Shown one piece after another: positions 1-6,945 of a stretch of DNA of 9,918 bases. Position 1 is the first letter of the stretch. Each line of letters starts with the position of its first letter. The notes under the pieces are model-generated. The model had not been told where the DNA came from. It searched no databases and saw only the letters and a program-made list of their open reading frames with translations. Origin of the DNA: Chlamydia trachomatis (GTDB lineage: Bacteria > Chlamydiota > Chlamydiia > Chlamydiales > 2-12-FULL-49-11); NCBI GenBank assembly GCA_945877885.1, contig CAMCSI010000038.1:1-9918 (forward strand), in the 5' to 3' direction. The position numbers were made by a program, and so were the translations under genes.

Positions 1-65
1 AATGGGGATAGTTCATCATATAATTTAATATGCTCTTCTAACCTAAGATTACATAAAATAGACAA
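1..65 (-). CDS. Possible 5' end of a downstream gene (partial, unknown)
   Basis: A minus-strand frame opens with TTG at 63-65 and stays open to the window edge, giving 21 codons that begin MSILCNLRLEEHIKLYDELS. A GGGGG run at 71-75 lies 5 nt upstream of the TTG, much like the G-rich ribosome binding sites of atpB and atpD in this operon, and atpD also starts with TTG. The frame begins 27 nt after the atpK stop, so it would extend the operon. The visible peptide is charged and helix-like, but I do not recognise it. A frame this short can be open by chance. An alternative start is the ATG pair at 14-19 in another frame, which lacks a well-placed ribosome binding site. Confidence 0.3.
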   Translation of the reverse strand, partial: MSILCNLRLEEHIKLYDELSP

Positions 66-75
66 AATTTCCCCC

Positions 76-95
76 TAATTAGATTTTTCTAATTA
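76..95 (-). other. AT-only inverted repeat overlapping the atpK stop codon
   Basis: TAATTAGA (76-83) and TCTAATTA (88-95) form a perfect 8-bp stem around a 4-nt loop, and the distal arm includes the atpK stop codon at 93-95. On the minus strand the hairpin is followed by GGGGGAAATTTTG rather than a run of T, and all but one base pair is A-T. It is therefore a poor match to an intrinsic terminator. It could attenuate, act as an mRNA 3'-end element, or be coincidental in AT-rich DNA. Confidence 0.35.
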
Positions 96-515
96 AATTA
101 GCAGTAACGCAAAGACAAATGCAAAAAGCGCAAACGACTCGATAATACCGATAGCGACAAATGTTTTACCAAAAAGCGCTGGTTTTTTTGCCGTTGCTTG
201 AATTGCTGATACACAGGCCATACCTTGAAAAATCGCTGCCACCATAATCGCTGATCCTGATGAAAGTCCAATTCCAACAGCACTTAGTGCAGATACTCCG
301 CCAGCTTTGACACTTTGACTAAGAAGTAGCATTAACACAAAACCATAAATCATCTGAGAGGCAGGCATCGCTGATAGTCCCACAATTTTACCATGTCCTT
401 CATCAATTCTACTCATAACCCCATGAGATGCAATCCCAGCCAAGCCACAACCAATTGCAGATCCAATAGCAGATAACCCAAGGGCAAGTGCCGGTCCAAT
501 CATTCCAAAATCCAT
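93..515 (-). CDS. atpK: V-type ATP synthase subunit K (rotor-ring proteolipid)
   Basis: This is the membrane rotor-ring subunit that carries the transported ion past subunit I. The 140-residue protein is almost wholly hydrophobic and consists of two fused c-type hairpins (about four transmembrane helices), each rich in Gly/Ala/Ser (LGLSAIGSAIGCGLAG near residues 12-27; GIGLSSGSAIMVA near 81-93). The second hairpin has the essential carboxylate E126 in GIIESFALF. The first has Q54 at the equivalent place, so there is one carboxylate per four helices, as in V-type K subunits. M50, S53, Q54, Q97 and E126 line up with the E. hirae NtpK Na+ ligands L61, T64, Q65, Q110 and E139, with 29 residues between the last two in both proteins. 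The ATG at 513-515 sits 7 nt after the GGAG of an AAGAAGGAG site, and the gene begins 17 nt after atpI. It is the last clear gene of the operon. Confidence 0.95.
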   Translation of the reverse strand: MDFGMIGPALALGLSAIGSAIGCGLAGIASHGVMSRIDEGHGKIVGLSAMPASQMIYGFVLMLLLSQSVKAGGVSALSAVGIGLSSGSAIMVAAIFQGMACVSAIQATAKKPALFGKTFVAIGIIESFALFAFVFALLLI

Positions 516-520
516 TTTTT

Positions 521-531
521 TTCTCCTTCTT
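521..531 (-). promoter_or_regulatory. Strong Shine-Dalgarno site of atpK
   Basis: On the minus strand AAGAAGGAGAA lies in the atpI-atpK gap, with GGAG 7 nt before the ATG. It is the most consensus-like ribosome binding site in the V-ATPase operon; the other genes have shorter G-rich sites or rely on overlap. K is needed in many copies per complex, so a stronger site would fit its stoichiometry (inference). Confidence 0.75.
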
Positions 532-532
532 G

Positions 533-2461
533 TTATTCTCTCTTTAAAAGCCTCAATGGGCTAAATTTATTTCCCCCACCCTCATAGCAATGATGGTACC
601 ACTCTAAAAAATTTAGACGTAGACCATGGATAACCCCTGCCATCGTCCCAAGGGAAATGTTTACCATATGACCTAGTAAGATGATAATAGGGCCAAATAC
701 CGCTCCTCCAATTTCAGGTCCAAGATCATTAAATGTTCCGGCAAGCACCACGCTTGCAAGCCCCAGTGCGTATAAACGTAAATAGGACAAAACATCGGCA
801 AAGACTTCAATTACTTTAAAAAAAGTACCAATAATTGAAAAAAAGCTTCTTTGCTGAATTATTTGAAGTACCATAGCTAAGATAAGTCCGCCATATAATA
901 AGTACTCTCCTAAAACATAGGAATACTGCTCTTCTATCAATCCTGTGAAAACTACCATCGAATGACCAGAAAGTGTTTTTGGGAAAAATAGATAGCCACC
1001 GATTAATGTCATAATCCATCCAAACCCAAACCAGCTTCTGTATAAATTTCTAATAAACGATACAGATAGATGGATGATACCAATAATAATGGATATTTCC
1101 AAGAATATACTATCATATAAACTACCCATTAGTTCATAGACGCTTCTATCCCCTTTCACCTTAATCCCTTTATCTAAAATGTGAGCAGGTAAGTCTACAT
1201 TTTCAATGGCTGGATAATCATGCACCCACTCTTTATAAAGTTCTGTCTCTTTTTGGTGATGAAATTCTACTTTTTTTAAGGCAAGTTGATAAGGGAGGGA
1301 AATTTTATTTAGAAAACTTCCAGGCTTCATCTGAATGCTAAAATAGGAGGCAATAAGCACGCCCCAAATAATGGTCGATATTGAAATCAACGTGAAAATT
1401 TTTAACATTCGTCTTTTTATACCGGTAAAGCTTTTTCCAAACTTAAACCATCCAAATAGTGCTGCGGAAAAAAAGATGAATCCATACCCCGCATCGGCAA
1501 TAATCATTCCAAAAAATAGAGCAAAAAACCAAATCACCCATCCAGAGGGGTCTTTATCACTTGTTGCAGGGGTATCATAGACATAAACCAAATCCTCCCC
1601 CATTGCTGCAAAACCAGAATTTTTTAAATAGGTTGGGGGGTGATCATCCTTTTCAATAGCAACTTTTTGGGCAATAATAGAAAGACCTTTTGTTAATTCA
1701 TGAATGTCTTTAACTCTATAATCGGGGATCCAAGCCTCGATCATAAAAAGTTTATCTTCTACAAAATAATCAACATCTTCTTTAGCAAAATTCAAATTAA
1801 TTTTATTCATTCGAGTAAAAATGTATTCTTCCATCATTTTTACGTAAGCGCACAAGGAAATTTCAAAATGTTCCATCTCTTTAATCTCTGAATCTAATGT
1901 TTCAAATTCCACCAAAAGATCATCATAAGATCTTTCAATATGAACTTCAGTAATCCCTTCATGAAAAAATTTTTCTGTTCCTATAGAGATAAAATAATCA
2001 ATATTATCCACTCGATCGATAAAAATTAATTCATCAGGTATTAGGTCAGCTGGTAATCTATCATGTCGCATCATGAAAAATTGAATGTATCTATTTCCCT
2101 CTTCTTCAATTGCATGAATTTGATCTAATGAAAAGCTTCCAAAAGCCTTTACTCTGATCATTTCAAGATGAAGAAAGCGGCTCTTCTCCAGGGCAAGATC
2201 AAGTTTATCTCTTGTAGCAAGTACCTCATCAACAATCCCTGAAATGTGGCCTGGAGCCTCATCTTCTTGTTTTCCCCTTGCATGCTTTGAAAGTATTTTT
2301 ATAGCAGATTTTGCTCTTTGTACATCTTCAGGGTATAAATGAGGTTTTCCCCCCATTACTGAGATGAACTCTAAAAAACCAAGCTGTTGAGCTCTTTCAA
2401 AGAATAGATCATGAATATTTCTTGTACCTGCAAACAGATACTTATGCAACTTAACCTGCAT
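533..2461 (-). CDS. atpI: V-type ATP synthase subunit I (a-type stator)
   Basis: This membrane stator subunit forms the ion half-channels beside the K ring and anchors the peripheral stalk. Of 642 residues, about 1-305 form a soluble, charged, partly coiled-coil N-terminal region, and about 305-620 hold roughly seven or eight transmembrane helices. Family landmarks are visible: FGMIIADAGYG near 317-327, the essential arginine R562 in SYLRLYALGLAS, and the second conserved arginine R615 in HGLRLNFLEWY. A hydrophilic stretch of about 65-70 residues (roughly 378-445) separates two membrane segments where archaeal relatives, from memory, have a shorter loop. The length is close to what I recall for C. 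trachomatis AtpI (about 650). The ATG at 2459-2461 overlaps the end of atpD by 11 nt and follows a GGGGAG site inside the atpD 3' end, so translation is probably coupled. Confidence 0.95.
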   Translation of the reverse strand: MQVKLHKYLFAGTRNIHDLFFERAQQLGFLEFISVMGGKPHLYPEDVQRAKSAIKILSKHARGKQEDEAPGHISGIVDEVLATRDKLDLALEKSRFLHLEMIRVKAFGSFSLDQIHAIEEEGNRYIQFFMMRHDRLPADLIPDELIFIDRVDNIDYFISIGTEKFFHEGITEVHIERSYDDLLVEFETLDSEIKEMEHFEISLCAYVKMMEEYIFTRMNKINLNFAKEDVDYFVEDKLFMIEAWIPDYRVKDIHELTKGLSIIAQKVAIEKDDHPPTYLKNSGFAAMGEDLVYVYDTPATSDKDPSGWVIWFFALFFGMIIADAGYGFIFFSAALFGWFKFGKSFTGIKRRMLKIFTLISISTIIWGVLIASYFSIQMKPGSFLNKISLPYQLALKKVEFHHQKETELYKEWVHDYPAIENVDLPAHILDKGIKVKGDRSVYELMGSLYDSIFLEISIIIGIIHLSVSFIRNLYRSWFGFGWIMTLIGGYLFFPKTLSGHSMVVFTGLIEEQYSYVLGEYLLYGGLILAMVLQIIQQRSFFSIIGTFFKVIEVFADVLSYLRLYALGLASVVLAGTFNDLGPEIGGAVFGPIIILLGHMVNISLGTMAGVIHGLRLNFLEWYHHCYEGGGNKFSPLRLLKRE

Positions 2462-3080
2462 TTTCTCCCCGGGGTTCTAATTTTCTTTTCTCCACCTTCC
2501 CTTTAGCAAGTTTTGCAAGAGAGACTGCCGCAAGAGCCTGATCATTAAGAAAGACACGGATGGAGGTAATATCTTTTTCAGCAAGTGGAATTAATCTTTT
2601 TTCAAATAAATTCACGCGAATAGAGACGCTTCTTAATTCCTCATCTAAAATCTCTTTCTTTTTCAAAGAGAGTTTCCATTTAAGAAACGCTTTTTTTGTA
2701 GATCTTAAATGCTCCACCATATCCTCATGCCAAAAGGGGGTATCGATAGATAGCTCTTTTCCATTCTTAAAGGTCAGAGATGTTAAAGAAGGAATTTCAA
2801 TGCCTGCGATGTTTTCGTAATGAATTTCCTTTTTATCAATGCTTACACGGCTTTTAATATAAGTAACCGATGGATCGGATAAAAGCTTCATCGAGGTCTC
2901 AAAAGTCAAAATCTCCTCTTTATACAATTTTGAATAATGAGAGATCTCTTCTTTTGCTTTATTTACCTCGGCTTGTAAAAGCATTTTCTTCAAATGAAGA
3001 GTGGGTAAATACTTCCTTAGTTGCACAAGTTTTTTCTGCAAGCGGCTCATCTCATTTTTTGTACACTTTACTGTCGCCAA
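2451..3080 (-). CDS. atpD: V-type ATP synthase subunit D (central shaft)
   Basis: Subunit D is the rotor shaft that turns inside the A3B3 head. The 209-residue protein has the family's N-terminal signature (TKNEMSRLQKKL, then YLPTLHLKKMLLQ at about 24-36), a long helical N-terminal arm, a less conserved middle (about 75-120), and the C-terminal helix with RVNLFEKRLIPLAEKDI at about 155-171, equivalent to the RVNALE..IP region of other D subunits. The start is TTG at 3078-3080; it is supported by an AAGGGG site 6 nt upstream and by the fit of the N-terminus to the family. The first in-frame ATG, 10 codons later, would cut into the conserved region. The gene begins 3 nt after the atpB stop and overlaps atpI by 11 nt. 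Confidence 0.93.
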   Translation of the reverse strand: MATVKCTKNEMSRLQKKLVQLRKYLPTLHLKKMLLQAEVNKAKEEISHYSKLYKEEILTFETSMKLLSDPSVTYIKSRVSIDKKEIHYENIAGIEIPSLTSLTFKNGKELSIDTPFWHEDMVEHLRSTKKAFLKWKLSLKKKEILDEELRSVSIRVNLFEKRLIPLAEKDITSIRVFLNDQALAAVSLAKLAKGKVEKRKLEPRGENAG

Positions 3081-3083
3081 AGA

Positions 3084-4397
3084 TTACCCCTTCATCCCGC
3101 CATTAATCCAAAATTTTTTCAATAAGGCATCTTTAATACCCACCTCTCCTTTATCGAAACATTCAGATAAGATTTTCCATCCTAAATCAAGAGCGTTCTC
3201 TAAAGATATACTTCGACTTAAATCCATCATCTCACTTTCAAATAATTCACCATATTTGATTAGCTTTTGATCCCATTTTGAAAGTTTAAATCCCATAGAA
3301 TAGAGCTCGCGAGCCTTCAGCGCCTCTGAATATAGACGGATCATCGTATTCATAATTGCGCCATGATCTTCTCTAGTCACTACATCAACTACAAATTGCT
3401 TCAATCTTGATAATGAACCAAAAGGCTCAATTCTACCATTACGAAGGTAAAACTGACCTTCTGTAATATACCCTGTGTTATCTGGAATTGGATGTGTTAC
3501 ATCATCCCCTGGCATAGTTACAACAGGTAATAATGTAATGGATCCGGCCCCTTGTATATCGATCGCCTTTTCATATCTGAACGCTAAATCTGAATATAAG
3601 GATCCTGGATAACCACGATTAGAAGGAATTTGATTTAAGGAAATGGCAATTTCTTTTAATGCATCTGCATAAGCTGTCATATCTGTTAATAAAACAAGAA
3701 CACGCTTACCTTTTTGTGCAAACTGCTCAGCTGCTGTCAAAGCCATATCTGGAACAAGTAAACACTCTGCAGGATAATCTGTTGCCTTATGTACAAACAT
3801 CACAGTTTTTCCAACAGCGCCAGTGTTTTTTGTATTTTCAATAAAGGCATGCATATCATCAAGACGCGCCCCCATAATTCCAATAATTACAACATCGGCA
3901 TCGGTGTGATTTGCAATACGCATGAGCAATTCATTATAAGGCTCTCCTGGAACAGTAAAAATTGGCAGCTTTTGAGATTCCACCAAGGAGTTGAACAAAT
4001 CAATCATCGGAATATAGGTTTGAATCATTCTATGTGGAACAATTCTTCTTACAGGATTTGCAGTAGGTGTTCCAATTTCCACTTCCATTCCATCTAGCAA
4101 AGGGCCATGATCTAAAGGGATACCTGTTGCTGAAAGCACTCTACCAAGTAAGGCATCTCCAACAACTACGCGCATTTTTTTCTTTAAAAAGGTTGTCTTA
4201 TCACCTGTGGAAAGTCCCCGTGTACTTCCCATTGCCTGAATAGTTACTTTTGTACCATCAAAACTAATCACCTGACCGTAAAGCTTTGTTCCATCGAATT
4301 TATCAACACTTACCATTTCACCAATCTCAACATTTTCAGCCTCGACGATAAAAATACTGTTTCCAATCTCTAAAATCTCTTCGTATACTGTATCCAT
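3084..4397 (-). CDS. atpB: V-type ATP synthase subunit B (non-catalytic)
   Basis: Subunit B alternates with A in the A3B3 hexamer and supplies an arginine to the catalytic interface. The 437-residue length is typical. Seen in order: a beta-barrel N-terminus (1-75), SATGIPLDHGPLLDG near 89-103, the nucleotide-fold region with LTAAEQFAQKGKRVLVLLTDMTAYADALKEI (shown from residue 220, in two parts: LTAAEQFAQKGKRVLV and LLTDMTAYADALKEI), SNRGYPGSLYSDLA at 259-272, HPIPDNTGYITEGQF at 302-316, and SLSRL at 328-332, where R331 is the likely arginine finger. No Walker A motif is present, as expected for B; the position is occupied by a divergent IFTVPGEPYNEL (146-157) instead of the usual IFSGSGLPHNEL. 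The ATG follows the atpA stop by 3 nt and has a GGGGG site (4406-4410) within the atpA 3' end. Confidence 0.95.
   Translation of the reverse strand: MDTVYEEILEIGNSIFIVEAENVEIGEMVSVDKFDGTKLYGQVISFDGTKVTIQAMGSTRGLSTGDKTTFLKKKMRVVVGDALLGRVLSATGIPLDHGPLLDGMEVEIGTPTANPVRRIVPHRMIQTYIPMIDLFNSLVESQKLPIFTVPGEPYNELLMRIANHTDADVVIIGIMGARLDDMHAFIENTKNTGAVGKTVMFVHKATDYPAECLLVPDMALTAAEQFAQKGKRVLVLLTDMTAYADALKEIAISLNQIPSNRGYPGSLYSDLAFRYEKAIDIQGAGSITLLPVVTMPGDDVTHPIPDNTGYITEGQFYLRNGRIEPFGSLSRLKQFVVDVVTREDHGAIMNTMIRLYSEALKARELYSMGFKLSKWDQKLIKYGELFESEMMDLSRSISLENALDLGWKILSECFDKGEVGIKDALLKKFWINGGMKG
3087..3092 (-). promoter_or_regulatory. Ribosome binding site that fixes the TTG start of atpD
   Basis: AAGGGG on the minus strand is formed by the last sense codons of atpB. 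The atpB stop codon (3084-3086) lies between it and the TTG start at 3078-3080, with a 6-nt spacer. This placement supports TTG as the start and suggests that ribosomes finishing atpB re-initiate on atpD. Confidence 0.6.
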
Positions 4398-4400
4398 ACT

Positions 4401-6170
4401 TTATACCCCCGCCTTCACTAGTATTTTCTCTAACTTATCTCTTATTTCACTGATCAAGTGATGGTATCGTTCTGTATTAAATGGGATAAAGTTTAGATTT
4501 CTTAAATTATTTTGTAATCCCAAGAAAAATTCTTTAGCATCATCTGCGGACTCAAATGTAAATTCTTGATCAAAGATTTCATTGACTAATCTGAACTGCT
4601 CTTGCTGCTGATCTAAACTGCAATAAACATCTTCTTTATCAAACGCATTTTGTTGTAAATAAGCAAAAGAAAATAGCTCTGCCTTTAAGTAAATGATAAA
4701 ATCATCTATACTTGTCCCCTCTTTACCTACAACCTCCATACGCCTTCCAATCTGATCTCCGGCAACTGTTATCTCACGTGCCCTTTCAACCCACTGTCCC
4801 CATAATGGAAATGATTTCTTCATTGCATCGGAAACTTTTGCTGTGTATTTAGACCAAGATTGCATCGTATCCACTGCAGGATACTTTCTTGCATCTGACA
4901 GCTCTCTTGATAGGCATAAAAACACACCTACGACTTTTAATGTTTCTTGCGAAACAGGATCACTATTAATGTTACCACCAGCTGGAGATACTGCCCCTAA
5001 CACAGTAACTGATCCATTTCCACTCTCTTTTGTTTGAAGAACACCCGCTCTTTCATAAAAAGATGCAATTCTTGAAGCTAAGTATGCAGGGAAAGCCTCT
5101 TCCCCTGGGATTTCTTCCAGTCTTCCTGACATTTCACGCATTGCCTGGGCCCAACGTGAAGTTGAATCAGCAAGAAGTAAGACATCAAGACCCATCTGTC
5201 TGTAGTATTCAGCAATGGTCATTCCCACATATACAGATGCCTCACGAGCAGCAACTGGCATAGAGGAGGTATTACAAATAAGACATGTTCGATCCATTAA
5301 AGGACGGCCAGTATGCACATCACTTAGTTTTGGAAATGTTTTTAATGTTTCCACCACTTCACCAGCTCGTTCCCCACAGGCCGCAAGCACTACAATATCT
5401 ACGTTTGAATACTTAGATACACACTGCTGAAGAAGGGTTTTTCCAGCACCAAATGGACCAGGGGAACAAGCAGTACCACCTTTCATCATCGGAGCCATCG
5501 TGTCAATCACACGTATTCCTGTGCAAACAAGATCTTTTGGAGGGATTTTTCTTCCTTCCACAAGAGGAAATTTCACAGGCCATTTTTGCATCATAGAGAT
5601 GGAGATTAAGCGACCATGCTCATCTTTCACCTTTGCAATCTCAGTGTCTACCGTATAATTACCCTGAGGGGCAATCCAAACAAGCTCATAAATTCCATAG
5701 AAGGAAAAGGGTAGAAATATTTGGTGAGTAAAATGAGATTCAGGTGTAGTTCCAATGATAGAACCACGTGATAGTTTTTCATGAAGTCTTGCCTTAGGAG
5801 TAAATTCCCATTTTTTCACACGATCAAGCGCTTCAATATAGACACCACGCTCTAAATACAATCCTGAAACATCAGCAATTTTCTCTAAAGGATTTTGTAG
5901 GCCATCAAAAATTTCCCCAAGTAAACCAGGTCCAAGTTCTATTTCTAACAATTCTTTTGTAAACGTTACCTTTTGTAGGTATTTAATCCCTCTTGTATCC
6001 TCAAACACTTGAAGTTTTGCTACCTTTCCATTGATTTCAATTACTTCTGCTTTAAGTTGAGATGGCCCAACCTGTACATAACCAATTTCACCTTGGGAGA
6101 TCGTTTTGTCAAATCTAACTTTTATTAAGTTTCCAAGTACAAAAATTACTTCACCTGTTGTATTACTCAT
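4401..6170 (-). CDS. atpA: V-type ATP synthase subunit A (catalytic ATPase)
   Basis: This is the catalytic subunit that hydrolyses or makes ATP in the soluble V1 head. The 589-residue protein has the usual V-type architecture: an N-terminal barrel (1-75), the V/A-type non-homologous bulge (about 110-190), a nucleotide-binding domain and a helical C-terminus. The Walker A motif is GPFGAGKT (238-245; K244). The catalytic glutamate is E267 in GERAGE. The Walker B region runs VLLLADSTSRWAQAMRE (330-346) and is followed by SGRLEEIPGEEAFPAYLASR (348-367). The GERAGE motif replaces the usual GERGNE. The ATG at 6168-6170 overlaps the preceding DUF2764-like gene by 8 nt, with a GGAGAG site just upstream. 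All active-site residues I can place are present, so the enzyme should be active. Confidence 0.97.
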   Translation of the reverse strand: MSNTTGEVIFVLGNLIKVRFDKTISQGEIGYVQVGPSQLKAEVIEINGKVAKLQVFEDTRGIKYLQKVTFTKELLEIELGPGLLGEIFDGLQNPLEKIADVSGLYLERGVYIEALDRVKKWEFTPKARLHEKLSRGSIIGTTPESHFTHQIFLPFSFYGIYELVWIAPQGNYTVDTEIAKVKDEHGRLISISMMQKWPVKFPLVEGRKIPPKDLVCTGIRVIDTMAPMMKGGTACSPGPFGAGKTLLQQCVSKYSNVDIVVLAACGERAGEVVETLKTFPKLSDVHTGRPLMDRTCLICNTSSMPVAAREASVYVGMTIAEYYRQMGLDVLLLADSTSRWAQAMREMSGRLEEIPGEEAFPAYLASRIASFYERAGVLQTKESGNGSVTVLGAVSPAGGNINSDPVSQETLKVVGVFLCLSRELSDARKYPAVDTMQSWSKYTAKVSDAMKKSFPLWGQWVERAREITVAGDQIGRRMEVVGKEGTSIDDFIIYLKAELFSFAYLQQNAFDKEDVYCSLDQQQEQFRLVNEIFDQEFTFESADDAKEFFLGLQNNLRNLNFIPFNTERYHHLISEIRDKLEKILVKAGV

Positions 6171-6942
6171 ATTCGCTCTCCACTAGTTCTTTTAATACTT
6201 CTCTACCTCTTTCCTCACAAAATGCTGCCCTCTCATCAAGGGTCCATAAGCACATCATATAAGCACAAATTCCCTTAAAGGAGACGTTATTACAATTTAA
6301 CAACCCCATGTAGTAACTGAATCGATACTTTGTAATAGAAAGATACTGTTTCATTGGATCTGCTCCTGCATCCAGAATACTTTTCTCAAGAGCTTTATAT
6401 TTGTATGGGAAAATAAATCCCGATGTATTTTTTGCCTGCATAGCTATATAGGTTACTAAAGGATTGGAAGGGTCCTCATTTACAAGGTAAGAAAGCACAT
6501 CCACTCCACGTCTTTTCCCATTATAACCAAACAAAACTAAATTCAAATTCTTTTCAAACGTTAAAAACTCAGAAGTCATCCCCCCTTTACCAATCTCTTC
6601 AGAGAAAAACGTTGCATAAAGTTTTGGGAAATTCTTTACCAAATCACTTTCCTCAGGATATTTTTCTAAAAAGTTCAAAATGTAGTCAGGAAGATACTCT
6701 GAGTTGGTAAGAGCAAGACGCAATCCACTTTCAAGAAAATTTCCCCTTTTATCAAAGGAAACACCTGTTTGAAAAGATAAAATATTTTTAACATCTATAA
6801 TTCTTCTTAAAGAATCAAGAGCATCTCTTTGTTTAGAAGAAAGATTTAGTTCTAAGATTTCATAAAAACTTCTTAAGGAAATAGGCAATGGTTGACTAAA
6901 GGAAAGGGGCGGTAAAGAAGCTGCAGCAAATAATACACCCAT
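6163..6942 (-). CDS. DUF2764-like V-ATPase operon protein, possible C-subunit equivalent
   Basis: This 259-residue protein sits where CT309 sits in C. trachomatis, between atpE and atpA. The N-terminal LFAAASLPPLSF resembles the start of DUF2764 proteins found in bacterial V-ATPase operons; assignment is by position and this motif. It has no signal peptide or membrane helix, is predicted mainly helical, and so should be cytosolic. Two features recall the V-type C (d) subunit: LRRIIDVKNILSF (45-57), and repeated helix pairs around GVDVLSYL (146-153) and GADPMKQYL (193-201), similar to the dP..YL pattern of C-subunit repeats. The operon has no other C gene, so a role linking shaft to K ring is a reasonable inference, not shown. 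The ATG is 3 nt after the atpE stop with only a weak, distant AAGG, which suggests coupled translation. Codon use and composition look like its neighbours'. Confidence 0.85.
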   Translation of the reverse strand: MGVLFAAASLPPLSFSQPLPISLRSFYEILELNLSSKQRDALDSLRRIIDVKNILSFQTGVSFDKRGNFLESGLRLALTNSEYLPDYILNFLEKYPEESDLVKNFPKLYATFFSEEIGKGGMTSEFLTFEKNLNLVLFGYNGKRRGVDVLSYLVNEDPSNPLVTYIAMQAKNTSGFIFPYKYKALEKSILDAGADPMKQYLSITKYRFSYYMGLLNCNNVSFKGICAYMMCLWTLDERAAFCEERGREVLKELVESEYE

Positions 6943-6945
6943 TGA

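Noticed and set aside
2870..3270. Plus-strand open frames opposite atpD and atpB (and similar ones at 1371-1580, 1700-1891, 2560-2820, 4843-5430 and 6959-7186)
   Set aside because: They lie antisense to clear, conserved V-ATPase genes, show low-complexity Ser/Phe/Leu-rich translations typical of reverse-strand reading in AT-rich DNA, and lack ribosome binding sites.
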